From Chitinophagaceae bacterium (GTDB lineage Bacteria > Bacteroidota > Bacteroidia > Chitinophagales > Chitinophagaceae), in assembly GCA_020403455.1 (NCBI GenBank), contig JADBXP010000027.1, positions 25,013 to 89,012 of the forward strand: 64,000 nt of DNA, given 5' to 3'. Below, in pieces: positions 48,201 through 57,375 of this stretch. The notes under the pieces are model-generated. The model searched no databases. It was given only the letters and a program-made list of their open reading frames with translations, and was not told where the DNA came from. The first letter of the stretch is position 1, and every line of letters begins with the position of its first letter. A program made the translations under genes and the position numbers.

Positions 48201-48674
48201 GGTTTTGATAGCAATCAACCTGCTGTTGAGTTGTTCGGAGACTACTACCTTTTCTACCAGTGCTTCGGGATAGGTGATGACGATTTTTTTATTTCCTCCG
48301 GAAGCCATTTTCGTAAGTGCTTCTGTACGCAACATCACGTGTGAGTTGTTGACCTGCCGAAAATTTTTGGGTGTCTTGAATGAGGAGGGAAAATAAAAAA
48401 TATCAAGTGCCTGTGTGATGTTCTCCAGGGTATTGTGAAAATAAGCTGCTTCTTCCGCGTCGTTCAAAACAACCAAATGGTTCAACCCGGCAGTCTTTTC
48501 TGTGGTCATGAGGGCTGCGAGCAGAAATTCCGGACTACTACCCTGAAGTTGAAGGAGGGCTATGTTTTGCGGATCGGCATACAGGAGTCTATCCCCTAAT
48601 TGAAAAACTAGGGGGGATTGGTGGTATTTTTCCAGCAACAGATTGATGTTGCTTACTTCCTGGTCTGCCGGCAT
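45240..48674 (-). CDS. mfd: transcription-repair coupling factor
   Basis: A 1144-residue DNA translocase that removes stalled RNA polymerase and recruits UvrA. It has an N-terminal UvrB-like region (residues to about 330), the CarD-like RNA-polymerase interaction domain [23 protein letters not shown], helicase motifs [63 protein letters not shown], and [13 protein letters not shown] with RGRVGRS, and a C-terminal regulatory domain. Family length is 1100-1150. The ATG used follows a TACCTTTG element by 17 bases. Confidence 0.95.
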   Translation of the reverse strand: [1144 protein letters not shown]

Positions 48675-48691
48675 GAACTTCTAAAGGGGCA

Positions 48692-48699
48692 CAAAGGTA
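48692..48699 (-). promoter_or_regulatory. TAnnTTTG promoter element of mfd
   Basis: Minus-strand TACCTTTG with 17 bases to the mfd ATG at 48674. No clear TTTG box at the expected distance. Confidence 0.35.
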
Positions 48700-48710
48700 C
48701 GATTTGCCGG

Positions 48711-49175
48711 CTAGAAAGTGGCATCAGCGCTGACGAGTAATTTCAGGCGGGTCAATTTTTTTTCCTGCACCAGGGCAGGGCCAATCTGGTTTTTTTCATT
48801 GAACCAATTGGCATAAAAGCCGTTCTCGTATTGCACAAAAACAGAATATTCACCGGGTGGGAGTTCGACAGCAAAATGACCTAAGGAGTCGGTTTTTACG
48901 GAAGCCACGAGGGTTGTGGGAACGTTGGCGTAGAGTCCGGCTTTGTTCAATTTCCGAAGTTGAGACACCGCAGTCAATTCGTGAATGTAAACGGTGGTGG
49001 GGTACCCTGCAGGCTCTGCAAGGGGTACATCGGGAGACGGCATTCGGTCACCTTTTACGATTTGAACGATGCCCTCCAGTCCTTGTTGAATCTTTTGCTC
49101 ATTCAGGTGGCGAGAATTACCACAAGAAAGGGATAAAAAAATCCCACATAAAAAAATAAAAAGAATCGATTTCAT
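48711..49175 (-). CDS. carboxypeptidase-regulatory-like lipoprotein
   Basis: A 154-residue lipoprotein (lipobox SLSC, Cys18). The mature part has the beta-sandwich pattern of CarboxypepD_reg-like domains: LEGIVQIVKGDRMPSPDVP, VKTDSLGHFAVELPPGEYSVFVQYENG. No catalytic function is expected; such proteins sit on the cell surface or in the periplasm. The AT-rich spacer that follows separates it from the subtilase gene on the other strand. Confidence 0.7.
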   Translation of the reverse strand: MKSILFIFLCGIFLSLSCGNSRHLNEQKIQQGLEGIVQIVKGDRMPSPDVPLAEPAGYPTTVYIHELTAVSQLRKLNKAGLYANVPTTLVASVKTDSLGHFAVELPPGEYSVFVQYENGFYANWFNEKNQIGPALVQEKKLTRLKLLVSADATF

Positions 49176-49265
49176 GCTGCAATTTAAGGGCTGGAAGTAT
49201 CTAATTTAGTAATTTTAAGCACTTTCAACATCAACCCCGTTCCTGAGTAGGAAAAATTAACTTTT

Positions 49266-52200
49266 ATGAGATCATTAAGACTGTTCATTTTCGCATCTTT
49301 TGCATTGGCAGCTGCTTCTGTTTCAGCACAAATCACTACTGATTTACAGGGACTCAGAAGAGCCAGCGAGGGATACAAATTGCAATACGATGCCAATTTC
49401 AGCAAGGCACTTAATCTGTCGAAGGAAAAAGGCTGGCCGCTAACCATGAAGGAAAAAGATGGCGGACTGGCCATGCTGACAGGTGTAGATCAGTTTGGAC
49501 TTCCCATTTACTATACAACTTACAGCAATGTTTTGGCTGCTACTACTACGCGTGCCAATCAATTGTGGCCCGGTGGTGCATCCGGATTTAACCTAACGGG
49601 TAGCAGTTCTTTTTTGAAAGATAAATTAGGCATATGGGATGGCGGAAGACTTTTGGCGACCCACGTTGAACTATCCGGAAGAATTATTCAGAAAGACAAT
49701 CCTACCGGCTCAGATGATCATGGCACACACGTTGCGGGAACCATGATCGCCAGTGGGGTGAATCCTGTTGCCAAGGGAATGTCGTATGGCGCACAGAACT
49801 TACTTGCCTACGACTTTAGCAACGACGCCAGTGAAATGTTCGCACAAGCAACAGAGTCTAGTTTGCTTCTATCCAACCACTCTTATGGTTCCATTGCCGG
49901 ATGGCGTTTCAATTCTTCACAAAGCAGGTGGGAATTCTGGGGCAGGTTTGGAGACAATGAAGATGCCAACTTTGGATACTATAATTCACAGGCACAGGCC
50001 TGGGATTCTCTCGCCTATCTAACACCCAATTATTTAATCGTAAAATCAGCCGGTAACAACCGAAACCAAAATGGTCCTGCTGTCGGACAACCCTATTTCC
50101 GTTTTAATACCAGTGGAAGTATGGCTTCGGCCGGTAATCGTCCGGAAGGCATCAGCAGCAACGATGGTTACGACATCATCTCTACCTCAGGTAATGCGAA
50201 GAATATTTTGACAGTGGGCGCGGTGAGTGGCATCCCCGGTGGATACGCCCGCCCTTCCGATGTAGTAATCAGTTCTTTCAGCAGTTGGGGACCAACCGAT
50301 GATGGAAGAATTAAGCCAGATATTGTAGCGCAGGGGGTAGATGTGACTTCTCCTATTGCCACTTCCAATACCAGTTATGCAAGTTTCAATGGCACATCGA
50401 TGTCTAGTCCAAATGCTACCGGATCTTTGTTTTTATTACAAGAACTTTATGGTAAGTTGAAAAGCGGTGCAGCCATGCGTTCAGCAACATTGAAGGGAAT
50501 TGCTATTCAGACAGCAGATGAAGCAGGATTAGCACCCGGACCCGATTACCAATACGGCTGGGGATTATTGAATGTTGAAAAAGGAGCAGCACTGATTAAC
50601 CAGGCAGTTACCAGCAACAACGCATCAACCAGCAATCATCTATTGTACGAAAACAACCTCACCAATGGAGCCAGTTTTACAATTAATGTTGTCGCTTCAG
50701 GAAAAGGTCCATTAAGCGCAACTATTTGCTGGACAGACCCCCGTGGCAGTGTTGAAACAGTCGATATCCTGAACAATCGGAGTAAAAAGCTGGTGAATGA
50801 TCTGGATATCCGCATTACCAAAACCAATGGATTCGGTACTTATCTTCCCTGGACGTTGGATCCTAATTTTCCTGCTGCAACAGCATTTCCGGCAGATAAC
50901 TCAATTGATAATGTTGAGCGCATTGACATCGACAGCACGGTACCCGGTCAGGCATATACCATTCGTGTTTCTCATAAGGGCGTATTGATCAAAGATGCAC
51001 AGGCCTATTCACTGTTGGTGAGTGGTGTGGGCGGAACCGCCTATTGTAATTCAACATCAGGTGGTGGTGGTGCAAGAATTGATTCTGTTATTTTTAGCAA
51101 TTTAAGAATTGCCAACCCGGGGGGATCAAGAACTTATACCGATAATACCCGATTTACTGCTACGGTAGAGCCACTGCAAACCTTACCGATTTCCATTAAA
51201 CTGAATACCGCCGATGCAAGCGCCAATTCACGGATAGTCAAAGTATTCATTGACTTCAACAACAACGGCACATTTGATACCGACGAATTAATGGCAACCA
51301 GTAATGCGCTTACTTCCGCCGCACAAGTATATACTGCTAACATTGCTATTCCTGCAACCGTCTCTGTAGGCAACTTATGTTTAATGAGAATTGTTGTGCA
51401 GGAAACAACTGCAGCAGGTGATGTTCAAGCCTGCGGTACATACGGCCGTGGAGAAACACAAGATTATCGTTTGCGAGTTACTAGTCCTTCTAATGACATG
51501 ATGCCTTTTGAGATCACAGCACCGGCATCGGGCGATTGCGAAGGAGCACAAAACTTTCTGACCATCAAAATCAAGAACAATGGTGCTGTGAGCCAATCGA
51601 ATGTACCGGTTAGCGCTATTGCCACTACAACTGGAGGTGCCATTGTTTCCACTTTCTCTACAGTTTATAGAGGCACCATTTTAGCAGGCTCTACTGCCAC
51701 GATCACTTTCCAAAATCCATTTGCAATGCTTGCCGGAACAACGTATAATATTTTGGCAGCTACTTCTCTGGGCAACGACCAAAACGCCAATAATAACAAC
51801 CTGGTTTCCTCTTTTGTCACTTCTGCCAGGCCATCTGCCCCTGAGGGTACAGGAAGTATATGCGGAAATGCTGCCTTTTTGAGGGTGAATAATCCGGTTC
51901 CCGGCACCAATTATTTCTGGTACAATTCAGAATCTGCAACGGCACCTATTACTTCGGGCTTCAATGCAAGTACTTCAAATGTACCCGCCAACAGAACATT
52001 CTATTTGGGAAAGGAAATCCAGACGTCTATCGGACCAGCCAACAAATTGGCTTACACGAATGGAGGGTACAATACATTTGCCGGAAACTTCGTGCGCATC
52101 AACAATTCAGTGCCATTGGTTATTGAAACAGCTCGGATGTACATTGGCAATCCGGGAAAAATCAGGGTAATCTATGGAGATCTCACCAATGAGACCGCTA

Positions 52201-53075
52201 CGGGTTATAGCTATATTCAAAGATATTCAACCATCATAGATGCACCCGCCACAAACCCCAATCCTCAGCCGGGATTGGTCAATGGCAATAATCCCCAGGA
52301 TACGGGTGCTGTTTTCCGTTTGGATATTCCTGTCTCTCAGCCGGGAGATCACATTTTGATTCTTCAATGTCTCAGCGGAGATGGCAGATCAGACAGTGCC
52401 TCCATCTTCCGAAACAATCAAATCACTACACAGGATACCTACCCAATTTCAATACCGGGTGTAATGTCTATTACCGGAAACAGTGTTACTCAGGGCACCA
52501 ATCAGCCCTGGCAGTTTTATTATTTCTTCTACGACATGAAAATCAGTACCCTTGATTGCCCAAGTGCCAGGGTTGCAGTAACTGTCGCATCACCTGTTGA
52601 ACCCGTTATCACCCGACAAGGAGACTCATTGGTGTCTTCTTATAATACCGCTAACCAATGGTACATCAATGATACGCTGATCATTGGTGCCAATGCGAAA
52701 ACCTTTAAACCCACCAGATCCGGTAACTATAAAGTAATCGTATTCGACTCTTTTGGATGTCAACTTACTTCCAATACCATTAACGTAACCATTACTGCTC
52801 TTACTGAACAACTAGCGGAGGAAATTAAGTTGCGCGTTTCTCCCAACCCCAACCAGGGAAGATTCAACCTCTCCTTTACAGTGGATACTCGGGCAGACCT
52901 ATGGATAGATATCATAGACCCCGGCGGTAATAAGGCCTTCTCAGCCAACCAAGCCAATTTCATTGGAAACTACTCCAAAGAAATAACGCTGCCCCAGTTG
53001 TCTTCTTCCATGTACCTGCTGAGAATACAGCACAACAAAAAAGTATATATCAAGAAACTGGTGATTCAACGCTAG
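49266..53075 (+). CDS. T9SS-exported subtilisin-like protease (S8) with GEVED and sorting domains
   Basis: A 1269-residue secreted protease. After the signal peptide, the S8 catalytic domain carries Asp125 (IWDGG), His152 (DDHGTHVAG) and Ser378 (GTSMSSPNATG). Then follow a beta-sandwich (FTINVVASGKGPLSATICWTDP), a GEVED domain (VKVFIDFNNNGTFDTDELMATS, QDYRLRV), CARDB-like repeats and a terminal T9SS type A domain (VSPNPNQGRFNLSFTVD..YLLRIQHNKKVYIKKLVIQR). It is exported by the PorU/PorV/GldJ machinery encoded earlier and probably attached to the surface or released. The start is the ATG next to a TAACTTTT element. Confidence 0.9.
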   Translation: MRSLRLFIFASFALAAASVSAQITTDLQGLRRASEGYKLQYDANFSKALNLSKEKGWPLTMKEKDGGLAMLTGVDQFGLPIYYTTYSNVLAATTTRANQLWPGGASGFNLTGSSSFLKDKLGIWDGGRLLATHVELSGRIIQKDNPTGSDDHGTHVAGTMIASGVNPVAKGMSYGAQNLLAYDFSNDASEMFAQATESSLLLSNHSYGSIAGWRFNSSQSRWEFWGRFGDNEDANFGYYNSQAQAWDSLAYLTPNYLIVKSAGNNRNQNGPAVGQPYFRFNTSGSMASAGNRPEGISSNDGYDIISTSGNAKNILTVGAVSGIPGGYARPSDVVISSFSSWGPTDDGRIKPDIVAQGVDVTSPIATSNTSYASFNGTSMSSPNATGSLFLLQELYGKLKSGAAMRSATLKGIAIQTADEAGLAPGPDYQYGWGLLNVEKGAALINQAVTSNNASTSNHLLYENNLTNGASFTINVVASGKGPLSATICWTDPRGSVETVDILNNRSKKLVNDLDIRITKTNGFGTYLPWTLDPNFPAATAFPADNSIDNVERIDIDSTVPGQAYTIRVSHKGVLIKDAQAYSLLVSGVGGTAYCNSTSGGGGARIDSVIFSNLRIANPGGSRTYTDNTRFTATVEPLQTLPISIKLNTADASANSRIVKVFIDFNNNGTFDTDELMATSNALTSAAQVYTANIAIPATVSVGNLCLMRIVVQETTAAGDVQACGTYGRGETQDYRLRVTSPSNDMMPFEITAPASGDCEGAQNFLTIKIKNNGAVSQSNVPVSAIATTTGGAIVSTFSTVYRGTILAGSTATITFQNPFAMLAGTTYNILAATSLGNDQNANNNNLVSSFVTSARPSAPEGTGSICGNAAFLRVNNPVPGTNYFWYNSESATAPITSGFNASTSNVPANRTFYLGKEIQTSIGPANKLAYTNGGYNTFAGNFVRINNSVPLVIETARMYIGNPGKIRVIYGDLTNETATGYSYIQRYSTIIDAPATNPNPQPGLVNGNNPQDTGAVFRLDIPVSQPGDHILILQCLSGDGRSDSASIFRNNQITTQDTYPISIPGVMSITGNSVTQGTNQPWQFYYFFYDMKISTLDCPSARVAVTVASPVEPVITRQGDSLVSSYNTANQWYINDTLIIGANAKTFKPTRSGNYKVIVFDSFGCQLTSNTINVTITALTEQLAEEIKLRVSPNPNQGRFNLSFTVDTRADLWIDIIDPGGNKAFSANQANFIGNYSKEITLPQLSSSMYLLRIQHNKKVYIKKLVIQR

Positions 53076-53098
53076 TTGTCGGAACCATTTAATAACTC

Positions 53099-53127
53099 AG
53101 GCCGGTAAACTTTTTACCGGCCTTTTT
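53099..53127 (+). terminator. Rho-independent terminator after the subtilase gene
   Basis: A perfect 11-bp stem AGGCCGGTAAA / TTTACCGGCCT with a 3-base loop and a T run, 24 bases after the stop. Confidence 0.9.
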
Positions 53128-53217
53128 GTTGGTGAAAACTAACGCACATAACCAAAAATCACAATCCTAAAGGAAAATGTTCGTTTAATTACCTTTACAA
53201 CCAAATAACAGACAAAA

Positions 53218-53946
53218 ATGGCAGAACCTTGGCGCACCGGTACGGTGATCAAAATAGAAAATGAAACGCCCAATTGCAGAAGATACTGGATTCAGGTGCC
53301 TGAACTGGAATCCTTTGATTTTATTCCGGGACAATTCGTAACCCTTGACCTTCCCATTCATGAGCAAAAAAATAAACGCTGGAGAAGTTACTCCATCGCT
53401 TCAGCACCCGATGGAACCAATGTCTTCGAATTGGTCATTGTTTATCTGGAAGGAGGATTAGGCACCACCTACCTTTTCAATGATGTTGCCGTAGGAACAG
53501 AAATCCTTTTACGCGGTCCTCAAGGCAAATTTGTATTGCCGGAAATTTTAGATCATGATATCTACCTGATCTGCACCGGCACGGGCATTGCCCCCTTCCG
53601 TTCCATGGTACACTGGCTGCACCGCCATAAAAAACCACACCAGGGTGTGCACCTGGTTTTTGGATGCAGAAAATTTGAAGATGGTTTATACATCAAAGAA
53701 TTACAGGAACTGGCGGCAAATGAACCCGGATTTCATTTTCATCCCTGCTATTCCCGTGAACCGGAGGTACCTGCAGGCTCTTATAAGGGCTATGTGCACC
53801 AGGTGTATGAAGAATTAACCAACCGCGGAGCCATCCCGGCAAAATTTTATCTCTGTGGATGGAAGAATATGATTGACGAGGCCAAAGAAAGAATCATAGG
53901 GTTAGGCTATGATAAAAAAGCCATCCACCTCGAAATCTACGGTTAA
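53218..53946 (+). CDS. ferredoxin/flavodoxin-NADP reductase family flavoprotein
   Basis: A 242-residue FAD/NAD(P) oxidoreductase. The FAD domain shows FDFIPGQFVTLDLP, then KRWRSYSIASAP (residues about 54-65), GLGTTYLF, and the NAD(P) domain shows LICTGTGIAPFRSMVHWL, LVFGCRKFEDGLYIKEL, and CGWKNMIDEAKERI near the C-terminus, ending HLEIYG. It passes electrons between NAD(P)H and a ferredoxin or flavodoxin in the cytosol. A TACCTTTA element precedes the ATG by about 20 bases. Confidence 0.9.
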   Translation: MAEPWRTGTVIKIENETPNCRRYWIQVPELESFDFIPGQFVTLDLPIHEQKNKRWRSYSIASAPDGTNVFELVIVYLEGGLGTTYLFNDVAVGTEILLRGPQGKFVLPEILDHDIYLICTGTGIAPFRSMVHWLHRHKKPHQGVHLVFGCRKFEDGLYIKELQELAANEPGFHFHPCYSREPEVPAGSYKGYVHQVYEELTNRGAIPAKFYLCGWKNMIDEAKERIIGLGYDKKAIHLEIYG

Positions 53947-53980
53947 AAAATCGACCTCTGGTATCGAGCAGTAAGCTCTC

Positions 53981-55426
53981 TTACATCAGTTGTGCAGTCA
54001 CCATTTCACGAACCTGACTCATCAATACGCGTTCCTGTACCATGCTGTCACGGTAACGAATGGTTACAGTCTTATCTTCCAACGTCTGGTGATCGATGGT
54101 AACACAGAAAGGTGTTCCTATAGCATCTTGTCTGCGGTAACGTTTACCGATAGCATCTTTTTCCTCGTAAAAACACTTGAAGTAGGGCTTACATTCATTC
54201 ATCAGTTCGCGGGCTACTTCAGGCAATCCATCTTTTTTGGTCAGCGGCAAAATGGCCAGCTTAACAGGAGCCAATACAGGAGGAATGTGCAATACAACAC
54301 GGCTATCTATTGAGCCATCATCCTTTTTGATCTGTTCCTCTTCATAAGCGTGAGATAAGATCAACAAGAACATGCGATCTAACCCAATAGAAGTTTCGAT
54401 AACATAAGGGACATAATTCTGATTGATCTCATTGTCGAAATATTGCAATTTCTTTTTGCTGTACAGCTGGTGCTGTGTCAGATCAAAATCACTGCGGGAA
54501 TGAATACCTTCCACCTCCCTGAATCCAAAAGGAAAAGAAAACTCAATATCACATGCTTCTTTAGCATAGTGGGCCAGCTTTACATGATCATGGAAACGGA
54601 ATTTTTCAGCAGGTATACCCAAGGCAAGGTGCCATTGCAACCTGGCTTCTTTCCAATAACGGTACCATTCTCCTTCCGTACCAGGCCGAACAAAAAACTG
54701 CATTTCCATTTGCTCGAATTCCCGCATGCGGAAAATAAACTGTCGGGCTACAATCTCATTCCGAAATGCCTTCCCTGTCTGTGCTATACCAAAAGGAATC
54801 TTCATCCGGGCGGTCTTCTGCACATTCAAAAAATTGACAAAAATTCCTTGTGCCGTTTCCGGACGCAGATAAATTGTATCCGATTCATCCGCTACCGACC
54901 CCAACTGAGTTGCAAACATCAGATTGAACTGACGAATATCGGTCCAGTCGCCGGTACCACTCACACTGCATACTATCTTCTCATCAATGATCAACTGTTT
55001 CAATCCGGCAAAATCCTCTGCAGCGAGAAGTGCCTCCATTTTTGAGAGCAAGGCCGTTGCTGCCTCTTCCTTTCCCTGCTTACTCAACTCTTCCGCCTTG
55101 GCCTCAATTAAATGATCGACCCTGTAGCGTTTTTTACTGTCGCGGTTATCAATCATCGGGTCACTGAAATTATCCACGTGACCACTGGCCTTCCAGGTAG
55201 TTGGATGCATGAAAATAGCAGCATCAATACCCACAATATTTTCGTGCAATTGCGTCATACTTTTCCACCAATGGTCACGAATGTTCTTCTTCAACTCGCT
55301 TCCATAAGGACCATAGTCGTAAACAGCACCCAGGCCATCGTAAATTTCACTGCTGGGAAAAACAAAGCCATACTCTTTGGCATGGGAAATAATTGCGGGC
55401 AATAATTGATCTGAAGGGGTTGTCAT
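53981..55426 (-). CDS. glyS: glycyl-tRNA synthetase, class II alpha2 type
   Basis: A 481-residue dimeric glycyl-tRNA synthetase of the eukaryote/archaea-like single-chain form used by Bacteroidota. It has EYGFVFPSSEIYDGLGAVYDYGPYG (motif 1 region), YLRPETAQGIFVNF with FGIAQTGKAFRNEI (motif 2), IETSIGLDRMFLLILSHAY (motif 3) and a C-terminal anticodon-binding domain ending MVTAQLM. The start at MTTPSD is supported by a promoter overlapping the alternative upstream start. Confidence 0.96.
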   Translation of the reverse strand: MTTPSDQLLPAIISHAKEYGFVFPSSEIYDGLGAVYDYGPYGSELKKNIRDHWWKSMTQLHENIVGIDAAIFMHPTTWKASGHVDNFSDPMIDNRDSKKRYRVDHLIEAKAEELSKQGKEEAATALLSKMEALLAAEDFAGLKQLIIDEKIVCSVSGTGDWTDIRQFNLMFATQLGSVADESDTIYLRPETAQGIFVNFLNVQKTARMKIPFGIAQTGKAFRNEIVARQFIFRMREFEQMEMQFFVRPGTEGEWYRYWKEARLQWHLALGIPAEKFRFHDHVKLAHYAKEACDIEFSFPFGFREVEGIHSRSDFDLTQHQLYSKKKLQYFDNEINQNYVPYVIETSIGLDRMFLLILSHAYEEEQIKKDDGSIDSRVVLHIPPVLAPVKLAILPLTKKDGLPEVARELMNECKPYFKCFYEEKDAIGKRYRRQDAIGTPFCVTIDHQTLEDKTVTIRYRDSMVQERVLMSQVREMVTAQLM

Positions 55427-55433
55427 AGCCCGA

Positions 55434-55465
55434 CAAAAATACAAGTTTAGTGTTGGTTTACGAAA
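55434..55465 (-). promoter_or_regulatory. promoter of glyS
   Basis: Minus strand: TTTC (55465-55462), 20 bases, TATTTTTG (55441-55434), then 7 bases to the ATG. Leader is very short or absent. Confidence 0.55.
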
Positions 55466-55554
55466 CAGAACAGGGATTCACCGATTGCAGCACCCCCTGA
55501 CCCGTTTCCGGTTAACAGCTTTTTCCCAGAATTATTTTAGTTACTTTTAGTCAA

Positions 55555-56961
55555 ATGATTGTTATGCTCCGACTTCTTCTTCCCACTCTCTTGTTCGCCA
55601 ACCTATTGATGGCACAAGGAACCGCTGAATACCCTGATGACTACCTGTCTCCTGCTTTTCATGCGGGCAGAAGAGCCGCCTTTCGGGAAAAAATGCCCCA
55701 ACGCTCAGTGGCCATGTTCTTTGCATCCCCACAGAAAGTTCGCAACAATGACGTAAACTATATCTACGCCCCTAGTAAAAATCTATATTACCTCACCGGA
55801 CTGGAAGAACCCAATGCATTGTTGCTGCTGTTCAAACAATCAGTTACACTGCTGGGAAAAACCGGAACTGAATTCATTTTTGTACAACCCCGCAACCCAC
55901 AAAGAGAAATGTGGACAGGAAAAATTTTGGGACCAACAGGTGTGATGCAGAAATATCAAATGGAAAATGTTTTTACCACCGACCAATTTTCCGGCAGGCT
56001 ACTTGATTTTGCACAGTTAGATACCATCATCACTTCATTCCGTACCGAACAGATTTTATTCAAATATCCCGGACGCGGAGACTTGTTGGCAAATATGGCG
56101 GCTTCGCTGGATAGTGCTCTGCTGCAAGCAGGAAAAATACCCATGCCATCCCCTGCTACTGCTATCCTCCACCAGCTCAGGGGAATCAAGCAACCGGAAG
56201 AAATTGCCCTCATGGAAAAAGTGATCAACATGAGTGTCGAAGGTCACAATCGCGTGATCAGAACCATCCGGCCTGGTATGCACGAATACGATGCACAGGC
56301 ATTGATGGAATACGAATTCAAAAGCCGCGGCTCCGAATACGTTGGATATCCCAGCATCAATGGATCGGGTGCCAATTCCTGTATTCTGCATTATGAAACC
56401 AATCAGCGTACCCTGCAAGATGGTGATTTGTTGCTCAACGACTGTGGCGCGGAATACCATGGATATAGCGCCGATGTTACCCGCACCATTCCTGTCAATG
56501 GCAAGTTCAGTCCGGAACAAAAAATCATCTACGAATTAGTGCTCGCAGCACAAGATGCCGCCTTTGCGCTATGCAAGCCGGGCAATCAATTCAGTGATCC
56601 ACACAATGCTGCACTGAAAGTGATAACAGCCGGACTAAAAGACCTGGGCATCATTCAAAGTGATAACCAAGCAAGAATCTATTTCCCTCATGGCACATCG
56701 CATCACCTCGGCCTGGATGTGCATGATATGGGCAGCCGCTCGACTTTACAACCCGGTATGATATTTACCGTTGAGCCCGGCATTTATATTCCTCCCAATA
56801 GCAATTGCGATAAAAAATGGTGGTCAATCGGTGTACGCATCGAAGATGATTTATTGATCACCAGCGAAGGCTACCGCAACCTGTCTGCTGGTGCTCCTCG
56901 CACGGTAGAAGAAATTGAAAAAATGGCGAAGTCCGCCGGAAAAAAGAAGAAGGCACTTTAA
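55555..56961 (+). CDS. Xaa-Pro aminopeptidase (M24B), exported
   Basis: A 468-residue metallopeptidase with an N-terminal signal peptide (LRLLLPTLLFANLLMAQ). It contains the aminopeptidase-P N-terminal domain (RRAAFREKMPQRSVAMFFAS, NLYYLTGLEEPNALLLLF) and the M24 pita-bread catalytic domain: LLNDCGAEYHGYSADVTRTIPV (two metal Asp), HGTSHHLGLDVHDMG (metal His), FTVEPGIYIP (metal Glu), and VRIEDDLLIT. It removes an N-terminal residue before proline from peptides in the periplasm. An ATG three codons further in is an alternative start. Confidence 0.92.
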   Translation: MIVMLRLLLPTLLFANLLMAQGTAEYPDDYLSPAFHAGRRAAFREKMPQRSVAMFFASPQKVRNNDVNYIYAPSKNLYYLTGLEEPNALLLLFKQSVTLLGKTGTEFIFVQPRNPQREMWTGKILGPTGVMQKYQMENVFTTDQFSGRLLDFAQLDTIITSFRTEQILFKYPGRGDLLANMAASLDSALLQAGKIPMPSPATAILHQLRGIKQPEEIALMEKVINMSVEGHNRVIRTIRPGMHEYDAQALMEYEFKSRGSEYVGYPSINGSGANSCILHYETNQRTLQDGDLLLNDCGAEYHGYSADVTRTIPVNGKFSPEQKIIYELVLAAQDAAFALCKPGNQFSDPHNAALKVITAGLKDLGIIQSDNQARIYFPHGTSHHLGLDVHDMGSRSTLQPGMIFTVEPGIYIPPNSNCDKKWWSIGVRIEDDLLITSEGYRNLSAGAPRTVEEIEKMAKSAGKKKKAL

Positions 56962-57025
56962 TTTATTCAATGAGTAGGAACGCCTGCGGCTGTTGATTTC
57001 CAACAAATACAATGTCGGCTATTGA

Positions 57026-57358
57026 CTATTGCAGCTTGTTATTTTGCTGGTGCCTGTCTGCATCACGAATTGTTTTCTTTTCGAAATTTTTCTCCAACGC
57101 TTCTGTGAGATTAACACCTGTTTGGTTGGCAAGACAAAGCAAGACCCAAAGCACATCAGCCATCTCATCAGCCAACTCACGACCTTTGTCAGATTCCTTT
57201 TCCGATTGCTCCCCATAGCGACGCACCATCAGCCGACTGAGTTCACCTACTTCCTCCATCAAAATACCCAGATTGGTCAACTCGTTGAAATAACGTACCC
57301 CGATGGTTTTGATCCAGCCATCAACTCTTTCCTGTGCTTCCTGCAAGGTTAAACTCAT
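57026..57358 (-). CDS. MazG-like nucleotide pyrophosphohydrolase
   Basis: A 110-residue all-alpha NTP pyrophosphohydrolase. The metal-binding motif EEVGELSRLM near residues 35-44 and the later ELADEMADVLWVLLCLANQTG (E..D) form the MazG active site; YFNELTNLGIL is typical. It hydrolyses non-canonical or excess dNTPs. The start at MSLTLQEAQERV is used because an ATG 45 bases upstream would overlap the dtd gene and adds residues absent in the family. It lies 17 bases downstream of dtd on the same strand. Confidence 0.9.
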   Translation of the reverse strand: MSLTLQEAQERVDGWIKTIGVRYFNELTNLGILMEEVGELSRLMVRRYGEQSEKESDKGRELADEMADVLWVLLCLANQTGVNLTEALEKNFEKKTIRDADRHQQNNKLQ

Positions 57359-57375
57359 ACTTGAATTTTTATGAT